Assembly: GCA_035760865.1 (NCBI GenBank)
Contig: DASTSE010000192.1
Coordinates: 1 to 13,593, forward strand
Direction: 5' to 3'
Length of the DNA stretch: 13,593 nt
Source: Dokdonella_A sp035760865
Lineage (GTDB): Bacteria; Pseudomonadota; Gammaproteobacteria; Xanthomonadales; Rhodanobacteraceae
Positions 1-6,344 of this stretch are shown in pieces (the first letter of the stretch is position 1; each line of letters starts with the position of its first letter). The position numbers and the translations under genes are program-made. Below the pieces are notes generated by a model that did not search any database, was not told where the DNA came from, and saw only the letters and a list, made by a program, of their open reading frames with translations.

Positions 1-1446
1 CAGATCAAGGCGACCGCCGATCGCTCGGACAACAACGTCAGCAACGGAATCCAGGATCCCGTTTCCATCACCGTGTCCGTGGTCGTCTCTGACGGCAAGC
101 TGTTCAGCATCACGATCACGTCGCCCGACGTCAACGCGATCCTCGCCAACACCGTGTCCGGCGACGTTTCGGCCGACATTCCGCCGCCGGATCCGGACGG
201 CACCTACAGCCTCACCGTGAGCGCGCTCGGCACCGATCGCCAGGGCAACCCGGTCCTTCCGGGGACGCCGATCCGTTTCGGCTCGATCGACGAGCCGGTC
301 GGCACGTTCGACTCGGGTGCGACCGCGAACCGGTTCCTCATCGCGGGCGGCGACGGCAATCCGCAGGAAGGCGGCACCGGCTTCACGGCGCCGACCGGGC
401 ACTTCCGCACCGCCGGTGGCGGCGCTGGGCCCGGCGACGCGATCATCGTGTTCGGCAAGACCCAGCACGGTGCACCGCAGGGCAACGAGGACCTCGAGAG
501 CGCGCTGACCGTCGGTCGCGTCAACAGCGAGACGAGCCTCAATACGACCACGCCGTTCAACAACAACGACACGACCGGCAGCAGCGTCGACTACGGCCCC
601 GTGCTCGACTACATCGTCGGCCGCAGCAACCACGGCAACATCACCGCGAGCGCGTTCACGAACGATATCGGTGTCGCCCACGCCACGCTCAACTATACGG
701 TCGAGACACTCGGTCACATCGTCGCGATGTGGGCGCAGGGTGACGGCACCGACCGCGTCACGAGTGGTTCGCGTCGCGTCACCGACGCGGTTCAGCTGCT
801 CTATCCGGGTATCGCGCCGGCGCAGCTCGTGGCCTTCCCGTCGCCGATTCCCGGCAACACGACGACCTCGGTCACCGTGTGCCTCGCCGATGCGTTGAAC
901 TCGCCGATCCAGGGCGTGCATATCGGCTTCCAGATGAACCTCGGCGGCGGCACGGGTTCGGTCGACGACAACGGGACGTCGGGCACGCTCGACAACACCA
1001 CGGGTCCGGACGGTTGCGTTGATGCGACCGTGGTCACGAGCGGCATGCCGGTCAGCACGTCCGCGGACAGCCCGTCGGGCCAGATCACGTTCTCGGTTGG
1101 CGGCGCCACGGCGGACGTGGACATCGTCGTGCAGCTCGCCTTCATCTCGAACGGTGGCGTCGGGCGCGTCTGCACCAACAGCACGCCGGGCGCACGCGCT
1201 ACGATCAAGGCGTTCACGACTACCGGCGATCCGGCGGTCGGCGTACAGATCGCTGCCAGCTGCAGCGGGCTGACCGTCGACCCGGCGACCGCGACGACGG
1301 GAGCCAATGGCTCCGCGGTCTTCAACATCACGGGCACGCCGGATTCGAGCGGAACCTGCACGTTCACCGCCGAAGGCGTCGCCCCGCTCGTCGTCCAGGT
1401 GACGATCCCGGGTGCGGACGACTTCAGCCCGCCGTGCGGACCGTGA
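1..1446 (+). CDS. Partial secreted/surface protein with bacterial Ig-like (Big1-type) domains, 3' end
   Basis: The reading frame is open from the first base of the window, so the start and signal peptide lie upstream; 481 residues are visible. The sequence is rich in Thr, Gly, Asn and Asp with alternating beta-strand-like segments and no membrane helix. At least two modules near the end resemble invasin/intimin-type Ig-like repeats: the pattern 'TTGANGSAVFNITGTP' followed by 'GTCTFTAEGV' is typical, and 'TGPDGCVDATVVTSG' is a second copy of the same turn-strand pattern. Cysteines occur roughly once per strand pair (VCLAD, DGCVD, RVCTN, ASCSG, GTCTF), which suits disulfides in an exported protein. 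The protein ends in 'GADDFSPPCGP' with no LPXTG or PEP-CTERM signal. Such proteins usually act as adhesins or cell-surface structural proteins; the specific role cannot be read here. The gene is closed by an intrinsic terminator. Confidence 0.8.
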   Translation, partial: QIKATADRSDNNVSNGIQDPVSITVSVVVSDGKLFSITITSPDVNAILANTVSGDVSADIPPPDPDGTYSLTVSALGTDRQGNPVLPGTPIRFGSIDEPVGTFDSGATANRFLIAGGDGNPQEGGTGFTAPTGHFRTAGGGAGPGDAIIVFGKTQHGAPQGNEDLESALTVGRVNSETSLNTTTPFNNNDTTGSSVDYGPVLDYIVGRSNHGNITASAFTNDIGVAHATLNYTVETLGHIVAMWAQGDGTDRVTSGSRRVTDAVQLLYPGIAPAQLVAFPSPIPGNTTTSVTVCLADALNSPIQGVHIGFQMNLGGGTGSVDDNGTSGTLDNTTGPDGCVDATVVTSGMPVSTSADSPSGQITFSVGGATADVDIVVQLAFISNGGVGRVCTNSTPGARATIKAFTTTGDPAVGVQIAASCSGLTVDPATATTGANGSAVFNITGTPDSSGTCTFTAEGVAPLVVQVTIPGADDFSPPCGP

Positions 1447-1468
1447 TTCCGACGCGTACTTGACTTCG

Positions 1469-1498
1469 AAAGGGCCGCAGCAATGCGGCCCTTTTTTT
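1469..1498 (+). terminator. Rho-independent terminator after the Ig-like protein gene
   Basis: A 10-bp perfect stem, AAAGGGCCGC (1469-1478) with GCGGCCCTTT (1485-1494), encloses a 6-nt loop AGCAAT and runs into seven T (1492-1498). It begins 22 nt after the stop codon. The T run lies on the + strand side, so it ends the upstream Ig-like gene. It separates that gene from the EAL gene, which therefore needs its own promoter in about 1499-1560. Confidence 0.93.
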
Positions 1499-1531
1499 GT
1501 GTACGATCCGGACTCGCTTCGACGAATCCGC

Positions 1532-1555
1532 GGCGCAGCATCCGGCGCAGCATCC
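1532..1555 (+). repeat. Perfect 12-bp tandem duplication in the leader of the EAL gene
   Basis: GGCGCAGCATCC occurs at 1532-1543 and again directly at 1544-1555 with no spacer. It lies between the terminator and the G-rich ribosome binding site of the downstream gene. If transcription starts upstream of it, it is part of the 5' untranslated leader; its function is unknown. Confidence 0.9.
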
Positions 1556-1556
1556 C

Positions 1557-1566
1557 AGGGGGGGGA
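1557..1566 (+). promoter_or_regulatory. Ribosome binding site made of a G8 homopolymer
   Basis: AGGGGGGGGA (eight consecutive G at 1558-1565) ends 7 nt before an in-frame TTG at 1574. It is the only Shine-Dalgarno-like sequence near the beginning of the conserved domain, and it decides the TTG start. The homopolymer is unusual and could be prone to slippage. Confidence 0.6.
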
Positions 1567-1573
1567 CCGCGCA

Positions 1574-2728
1574 TTGCAGCCCTACAGCGAGCTGTTCAAG
1601 GCCGGTGAACTCGTGTTCGCGGAAGGCGACGCGCCGACGTGCGCGTACCTGATCGAGTCCGGTCGCATCGAGATCAGCACGACCCAGCTCGGCGAGCCGC
1701 GCGTGCTCGCCCAGCTCGGCCCGGGGATGTTGCTCGGCGAAATGGCCGTGCTCGACGACTCGACCCGCACGGCGACCGCGCGCGCGCTCAGCGACTGCCA
1801 TCTCATCGCGATCGACCGCGCGCAGTTCGCCGAGCGGCTCGCCGCTGCGGATCCGGTCGTGCGCGCGTTGCTGATGAGCCAGCTCAGCCGTTACCGTTCG
1901 GCGCTCGCGCGACTGACCGGGGATGCCGAGGTCGAAACCGCGTTGCCGGTGCAGCCGGACGATGCGCATGCGCTCGACAAGATCCGCCTCGAGAGCGAAC
2001 TGCGAGGCGCGCTCGAGCGCAAGGAGCTCGAAGTCAGGCTGCAGCCGATCGAAGAGATCGTCAGCGGCCGCATCGCCGGATACGAGGCGCTCGTGCGCTG
2101 GCAGCATCCCGAGCGCGGCGCGGTCTCGCCCGCCGAGTTCATCCGGCTCGCCGAGGAAACCTCGCTGATCGTGCCGATCGGCGACTACGTGCTCGCCCGC
2201 GTCTGCGACATGCTGGTCGAGCTGCGCAAGCGCGGCCGCAAGCCGCTGCCGTTCATCGCCGCGAACCTGTCCGGGCGGCAGATCGACGACCCCGGACTCG
2301 TCGCGCGCATCCTCGACCTGCTGCGCGCGCGCGACCTGCCGCCGGACAAGCTCAAGCTCGAGGTGACCGAAAGCCTCGTCATGGACCATGCGCGCATCGG
2401 CGACCTGATCGCCCATTGCCATTCGGTCGGCATGCCGGTCGCGCTCGACGATTTCGGCACCGGCTACTCGAACCTCGGCCCGCTGCTGACCCTCAACTTC
2501 GACCAGATCAAGCTCGACGCAAGCTTCATCAAGGCCCTCGATCGGCCGCGCGGCGTCGCGCTCGTCGGCGTCATCGTCGGCATGGCGCGGGCGCTCGACT
2601 GCGACCTCGTCGCCGAGGGCGTGGAAACCCGCGAGCAGCGCGAGATCCTGCATCGGCTCGGCTGCCGCTATGCCCAGGGCTGGCTCGTCGGCAAACCGCT
2701 GTCGCTCGACGACGTGCTCGGCCGCTAG
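1574..2728 (+). CDS. Cyclic-nucleotide-binding domain / EAL c-di-GMP phosphodiesterase fusion
   Basis: The 384-residue protein has two domains. Residues about 5-110 form a CRP/PKA-type cyclic-nucleotide-binding domain; its phosphate-binding cassette reads GEMAVLDDSTRTATARA, with the ribose-contacting Glu (E56) and phosphate-contacting Arg (R65) both present. Residues about 135-384 form an EAL domain that hydrolyses c-di-GMP to pGpG. The catalytic set is intact: EAL at 171-173, the Asn of 'AANLSGRQ', the Glu of 'EVTES', the Asp pair of DDFGTGYS (292-293), 'IKLD', E348 in 'AEGVET', and the Gln of 'AQGWLVGKPL'. There is no membrane segment and no GGDEF domain, so it is probably a cytosolic phosphodiesterase gated by cAMP or cGMP, as described for Bdellovibrio Bd1971. 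The TTG start is chosen because it follows the G-rich ribosome binding site. GTG at 1499 is in frame but lies at the edge of the terminator T run, and an ATG at 1412 lies inside the previous gene. Confidence 0.9.
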   Translation: MQPYSELFKAGELVFAEGDAPTCAYLIESGRIEISTTQLGEPRVLAQLGPGMLLGEMAVLDDSTRTATARALSDCHLIAIDRAQFAERLAAADPVVRALLMSQLSRYRSALARLTGDAEVETALPVQPDDAHALDKIRLESELRGALERKELEVRLQPIEEIVSGRIAGYEALVRWQHPERGAVSPAEFIRLAEETSLIVPIGDYVLARVCDMLVELRKRGRKPLPFIAANLSGRQIDDPGLVARILDLLRARDLPPDKLKLEVTESLVMDHARIGDLIAHCHSVGMPVALDDFGTGYSNLGPLLTLNFDQIKLDASFIKALDRPRGVALVGVIVGMARALDCDLVAEGVETREQREILHRLGCRYAQGWLVGKPLSLDDVLGR

Positions 2729-2869
2729 CCGTCGCCCGGCATGCTGCGCGCATGCCCGATCAGGCATTCGTCAGCATTCCTTCATGCTCCGCGAAAACTA
2801 TTCGCGCGGGCCGCTGTCAGACTCGCCACTCTCCCGTGCGATCATCGGGAACCCGGATCCTTTTGCCCC
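2729..2869. other. Intergenic region before the MoxR/Bat operon
   Basis: These 141 bases hold no credible gene. They must carry the promoter of the operon, but no convincing -35/-10 pair is visible. The one clear structure is the inverted repeat at 2790-2806. No terminator is visible after the EAL gene, so read-through is possible. Confidence 0.5.
2790..2806. promoter_or_regulatory. Inverted repeat CGCGAA-N5-TTCGCG upstream of moxR, possible operator
   Basis: Two perfect 6-bp half-sites, CGCGAA (2790-2795) and TTCGCG (2801-2806), flank AACTA. The repeat lies 64 nt before the moxR start, where an operator or a transcript hairpin could sit. There is no T run, so it is not a terminator. The symmetry is seen; the regulatory role is a guess. 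Confidence 0.3.
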
Positions 2870-3856
2870 ATGGACATGCCCGAACCCACCACGGCGGCCG
2901 CCGCCTTCTCCACCCTGCGCAGCGAGCTCGCCGGTTGCATCATCGGCCAGGAGGCGCTGATCGACCGCCTGCTGATCGCCCTGCTCGCCGACGGGCACCT
3001 GCTCGTCGAAGGCGCTCCCGGCCTCGCCAAGACGACCGCGATCAAGGAACTCGCCGCACGCATCGAGGCCGATTTCCACCGCGTCCAGTTCACCCCCGAT
3101 CTGCTCCCGGCCGACCTCACCGGCACGGAGATCTACCGGCCACAGACGACGAGCTTCGAGTTCCAGCGGGGTCCCATTTTCCACAACCTGATCCTCGCCG
3201 ACGAAGTCAACCGCGCGCCGGCCAAGGTGCAATCGGCGTTGCTCGAGGCGATGGGCGAGAGGCAGGTCACGGTCGGGCGCGAGACCTACGCGTTGCCCGC
3301 GCTCTTCCTCGTCATGGCGACCCAGAATCCGATCGAGCAGGAAGGCACCTATCCGCTGCCCGAAGCGCAACTCGATCGTTTCCTGCTGCACGTGCGCGTC
3401 GACTATCCGAAGGCCGCCGCCGAAGCGGCGATCCTGCAGCTCGCGCGCGATCGCGCACGCGAAGCACTCGTCGCCGTCGCACCGCCGCTGCGACGACTGA
3501 CCCAGCAGCAGGTTTTCGCGGCGCGCCGCGAGGTGCTCGCGTTGCATCTCGTGCCCCAGCTCGAGAACTACCTCGTCCAGCTCGTGCTCGCCACGCGCGA
3601 ACCCGCGGCGTACGGCGCCGAGCTCGGGCGATACGTCGCTTACGGCGCGAGCCCGCGCGGAACCATCGCGCTCGATCGCTGCGCGCGCGCGCACGCATGG
3701 CTGTCGGGCCGCGACTACGTCACGCCGGAAGACGTGCACGCGATCGCAGCCGACGTGCTGCGCCATCGCGTCCTGCTCAGCTACGAAGCGGAAGCGGAAG
3801 GCGTGAGCGCCGATCGCGTCGTGTCGATGCTGCTCGAACGCGTGCCGCTACCCTGA
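2870..3856 (+). CDS. moxR: MoxR-family AAA+ ATPase
   Basis: The 328-residue protein has all landmarks of the MoxR AAA+ family: Walker A GAPGLAKT (48-55), Walker B 'LILADE' with D111/E112 followed by 'VNRAPAKVQSALLEAMGERQ', sensor 1 Asn153 in 'ATQNPIEQEGTYPLPEAQ', the arginine finger R170 in 'LDRF', and sensor 2 R263 in 'YGASPRG'. Length matches the usual 310-350 residues. MoxR ATPases are cytoplasmic oligomeric chaperone-like motors that work with von Willebrand A proteins, and here the vWA partners follow directly. The start at 2870 (MDMPEP...) is preferred because residues encoded upstream of it (from 2741) do not resemble the family; an ATG two codons later is equally possible. No good ribosome binding site is seen. 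It is the first gene of a six- or seven-gene operon, 43 nt before the DUF58 gene. Confidence 0.93.
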   Translation: MDMPEPTTAAAAFSTLRSELAGCIIGQEALIDRLLIALLADGHLLVEGAPGLAKTTAIKELAARIEADFHRVQFTPDLLPADLTGTEIYRPQTTSFEFQRGPIFHNLILADEVNRAPAKVQSALLEAMGERQVTVGRETYALPALFLVMATQNPIEQEGTYPLPEAQLDRFLLHVRVDYPKAAAEAAILQLARDRAREALVAVAPPLRRLTQQQVFAARREVLALHLVPQLENYLVQLVLATREPAAYGAELGRYVAYGASPRGTIALDRCARAHAWLSGRDYVTPEDVHAIAADVLRHRVLLSYEAEAEGVSADRVVSMLLERVPLP

Positions 3857-3899
3857 TCCCGTCGCGTGCCGCGGCTCGCTCCTCGGCGCCACCTCACGC

Positions 3900-4835
3900 A
3901 TGCAGACCGCATCCGACCAGCGCTCCGTCCGCGTCGCCCTCGACGAGCTGATCGCGCTCGCCTCGCTCGCGCATGGCGGCAGCCTGGTGCGCAGCCGCCG
4001 CAGCCCGGCGCTGCGCAGCGGCACGAGCAGCTCGCGTTGGCGCGGGCGAGGCGTCGACTTCCGCGAGTCGCGCATCTACCAGCCCGGCGACGAGATCCGT
4101 CATATGGACTGGCGCGTCACCGCGCGCAGCGGCAAGCCGCATACGAAGCTGTTCGAGGAAGAGCGCGAGCAGGGACTGCTGCTCGCGATCGACCTCAATC
4201 CAGGCATGCACTTCGGCACGCGCGTGCGCTTCAAGAGCGTGCAGGCCGCGCGCGCGGCCGCGTTGCTCGCGTGGATGGCGTCCGCCGCGGGCGACCGCGT
4301 CGGCGCGCTCGGCTTCGGTGGCGGCGTCGACGGCGAGGTGAAGCCTGCGGGCGGCCGCCGCGGGGTACTGCACGTGCTGCGCGCGCTGCGCGACTGGGAT
4401 GCTGCCGCGGACCAGGGCCGGCAGGCGCCGCTGTCGAGCGCGCTCGCTCGCGTGCGCCGGCTGCTGCGGCCGGGCATGCGCCTGGTCCTGCTCACCGACG
4501 GGTTCAGCACCGACGCCGAAGCGGCGACCTTGCTGCCGCAGCTCGCGGGTCGCCACGAGATCACGATCGTGCTGCTGCGCGATGCGCTCGAGCTCGCGCC
4601 GCCGCCGCCGGGACGCTATGCGATCCACCTCGGCAGTGCACGACGCGTGCTCGACTTCGGCGATGCACGCGTGCGGGGCAGCTGGAGCGAGCGCTTCTCC
4701 GCGTCGCGCGCGCGCCTGCTCGAGCAGGCGCGACGGCTCGGCTTGCGCGTGCTCGAACTCGACGGCCATGCCGACTTGCGTCGCGCACTCGCGCCGCTGC
4801 TCGCACGCAACCGACACTCGCCGGTGGTCGCATGA
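3900..4835 (+). CDS. DUF58 family protein (vWA-like), MoxR partner
   Basis: The 311-residue protein carries the DUF58 signature at residues 48-90, including 'RGRGVDFRESRIYQPGDE' followed by 'IRHMDWRVTARSGKPHTKLF'. A vWA-like Rossmann fold follows: strand 'LLLAIDLNPGM' (93-103), 'GDRVGALGF' (131-139) and 'RLVLLTDGFSTD'. The metal-site motif is not canonical (D-L-N-P-G at 98-102 in place of DxSxS), which is common in this family. No membrane helix is evident, so it is probably cytosolic. DUF58 genes almost always follow moxR, and the two products are thought to form a functional pair. The stop codon overlaps the next start as ATGA, which indicates translational coupling. The start at 3900 is the first in-frame ATG after moxR; its ribosome binding site is weak. 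Confidence 0.92.
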   Translation: MQTASDQRSVRVALDELIALASLAHGGSLVRSRRSPALRSGTSSSRWRGRGVDFRESRIYQPGDEIRHMDWRVTARSGKPHTKLFEEEREQGLLLAIDLNPGMHFGTRVRFKSVQAARAAALLAWMASAAGDRVGALGFGGGVDGEVKPAGGRRGVLHVLRALRDWDAAADQGRQAPLSSALARVRRLLRPGMRLVLLTDGFSTDAEAATLLPQLAGRHEITIVLLRDALELAPPPPGRYAIHLGSARRVLDFGDARVRGSWSERFSASRARLLEQARRLGLRVLELDGHADLRRALAPLLARNRHSPVVA

Positions 4836-5347
4836 ATCCGCAGGCGGGTCCCGAACTGCGCGACATCCACCTGCCCGCACCGCCGGGCTGGTGGCCGCCA
4901 GCGCCCGGATGGTGGTTGCTCGCGCTCGTCGTGCTCGTCGCGGTCGCGTTCGCCGTGCGCGCGGGGTGGCGCTACGAACGCCGCCGGCGCTGGCGCGCGC
5001 GCGTGCGCGCGGAGCTCCGGCGCATCGCCGATGCGAACGCGCGCGAGCCGGACCCGCAGCAGCTCGCGATCGCGCTGTCGAACCTCCTGCGACGCGCGAG
5101 CCGGCTGCTCGCCCCGAACGCGGCCGCATTGCGCGGCGAGGCCTGGCTCGATTTCCTCGATGCCCAGTTGCCTGCCGCGCAGGCGCACGCGGCGCCGTTC
5201 CGACGCGGAGCCGGGCGCGCATTGCTCGATGCACCGTATCGACGTTCCGACGATCCTGCCGCGACGGACGTCGACGCGGCTGCGCTGATCGCGCTCGTGC
5301 ACGACTGGCTCGCCCACGCCCTGCGCGCGGAGGCCGCCCATGCTTGA
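4832..5347 (+). CDS. DUF4381 family small membrane protein
   Basis: The 171-residue protein has one clear transmembrane segment ('WWLLALVVLVAVAFAVRAGW', residues about 26-46) preceded by the Pro/Trp-rich stretch 'PAPPGWWPPAPGWW' and followed by an Arg-rich 'YERRRRWRARVR', so the C-terminal part should be cytoplasmic. The rest is helical and contains 'LSNLLRRASRLL' and 'GEAWLDFLD', both typical of DUF4381 proteins found between DUF58 and BatA in proteobacterial Bat operons. Function is unknown; an adaptor between the cytosolic MoxR/DUF58 part and the membrane Bat proteins is a reasonable inference from position. The ATG overlaps the DUF58 stop by 4 nt, and the gene overlaps batA by 8 nt. Confidence 0.88.
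   Translation: MNPQAGPELRDIHLPAPPGWWPPAPGWWLLALVVLVAVAFAVRAGWRYERRRRWRARVRAELRRIADANAREPDPQQLAIALSNLLRRASRLLAPNAAALRGEAWLDFLDAQLPAAQAHAAPFRRGAGRALLDAPYRRSDDPAATDVDAAALIALVHDWLAHALRAEAAHA
5329..5333 (+). promoter_or_regulatory. Ribosome binding site of batA
   Basis: GGAGG ends 6 nt before the ATG at 5340, inside the end of the DUF4381 gene. It fixes the batA start despite the 8-nt gene overlap. Confidence 0.8.
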
Positions 5348-6344
5348 GCTCGCCTGGCCGTGGATGCTCGCGCTGCTGCCGCTGCCCCTGCTCGCGGCGC
5401 GCGTGCTGCCGCGAGCGCGCGGCCTTTTCGGCAGTGCGCTGCACCTGCCGCATCTCGGCGTCGCGTTGCCGCAGCAAGCCGACGTATCGCCGGTCCCGCG
5501 CCTGCGCCGTGCGTTCGCGCTGCTCGCCTGGGCCCTGCTCGTGCTCGCCGCGGCGCGTCCGCAATGGCTCGGTCCGCCCGAGGACGTCGCGCGCTCCGGG
5601 CGCGACCTGCTGCTCGCCGTCGACACCTCCGGCAGCATGAGCATCGAGGACATGCAACTCGGCGGCTCGACCGTGCCGCGCTTCGCGGCGATCCAGGCGA
5701 TCGCGAGCGACTTCATCGAGCGGCGCCGCGGCGACCGCGTCGGCCTGATCCTTTTCGGCACGCGCGCCTACCTGCTCGTCCCGCTCACGTTCGACCTGCG
5801 CACGGTCGGCAAGCAGTTGCTCGACTCGACGATCGGCCTGGCCGGGCGCGAAACCGCGATCGGCGACGCGGTCGGACTCGCGGTCAAGCGGCTGCGTGCG
5901 CGCCCGCAGGAGCAGCGCGTACTCGTGCTGCTCACCGACGGCGTGAACACCGCGGGCGAACTCACGCCCGCGAAGGCGATCGACCTCGCCGAGGCGAACC
6001 AGGTGCGCATCTACACGATCGGCATCGGCGCCGAACGGATGCGCGTGGACAGCCTGTTCGGCAGCCGCATGGTCAATCCTTCGGCCGACCTCGACGAGGC
6101 GATGCTCACCAAGATGGCCGAGCGCACCGGCGGGCACTACTACCGCGCGCGCAACAGCGAAGAGCTCGCCGACATCTACCGCACGATCGACAAGCTCGAG
6201 CCCGCGGCCGACGCGAAACAGAGCCTGCGCCCGGTCGACGAGTGGTACTGGATGCCGCTCGCGGCCGCGTTCGCGGCGGCGGCACTCGCGTTCGCGGTGC
6301 CGGCCTTGCGCCTGCGCGCACTCCGAGGAGGCGCGCTCGCATGA
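5340..6344 (+). CDS. batA: BatA-type von Willebrand factor A membrane protein
   Basis: The 334-residue protein has two N-terminal hydrophobic segments (about 4-21 and 58-74), a vWA domain (about 88-285) and a C-terminal helix (about 305-325). The metal-ion-dependent adhesion site is complete: D95-S97-S99 in 'AVDTSGSMS', T172 in 'GRETAIGDAVGL' and D200 in 'VLLTDGVNTAGE'. It should therefore bind a divalent cation and a protein ligand. The family-typical ending 'PVDEWYWMPLA' precedes the last membrane helix. BatA and BatB are the vWA pair of the Bat (Bacteroides aerotolerance) system, with the vWA domains thought to face the periplasm. Length is normal for the family (about 320-350). It overlaps the DUF4381 gene by 8 nt and the next gene by ATGA. 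Confidence 0.92.
   Translation: MLELAWPWMLALLPLPLLAARVLPRARGLFGSALHLPHLGVALPQQADVSPVPRLRRAFALLAWALLVLAAARPQWLGPPEDVARSGRDLLLAVDTSGSMSIEDMQLGGSTVPRFAAIQAIASDFIERRRGDRVGLILFGTRAYLLVPLTFDLRTVGKQLLDSTIGLAGRETAIGDAVGLAVKRLRARPQEQRVLVLLTDGVNTAGELTPAKAIDLAEANQVRIYTIGIGAERMRVDSLFGSRMVNPSADLDEAMLTKMAERTGGHYYRARNSEELADIYRTIDKLEPAADAKQSLRPVDEWYWMPLAAAFAAAALAFAVPALRLRALRGGALA
6325..6331 (+). promoter_or_regulatory. Ribosome binding site of the batB-batC fusion gene
   Basis: GAGGAGG ends 9 nt before the ATG at 6341. It selects this start out of a reading frame that stays open for nearly 1 kb upstream inside batA. Confidence 0.8.

Noticed and set aside
1460..1507. Possible promoter: TTGACT (1460-1465) with TACGAT (1502-1507)
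   Set aside because: The spacing is 36 bp, far from 16-18, and the terminator hairpin lies between the two boxes.
1412..1573. N-terminal extension of the EAL protein from ATG 1412
   Set aside because: It would start inside the Ig-like gene and read through the terminator hairpin. The extra 54 residues are not conserved-looking, and a good ribosome binding site precedes TTG 1574.
2741..2869. N-terminal extension of MoxR from ATG 2741
   Set aside because: The 43 added residues do not resemble MoxR N termini, which begin shortly before the 'IIGQEALIDRLL' helix. The frame there is open by chance.
3894..6137. A 747-codon open frame on the minus strand
   Set aside because: It is antisense to the DUF58, DUF4381 and batA genes, which are firmly identified, and the translation is compositionally biased with no known motif.
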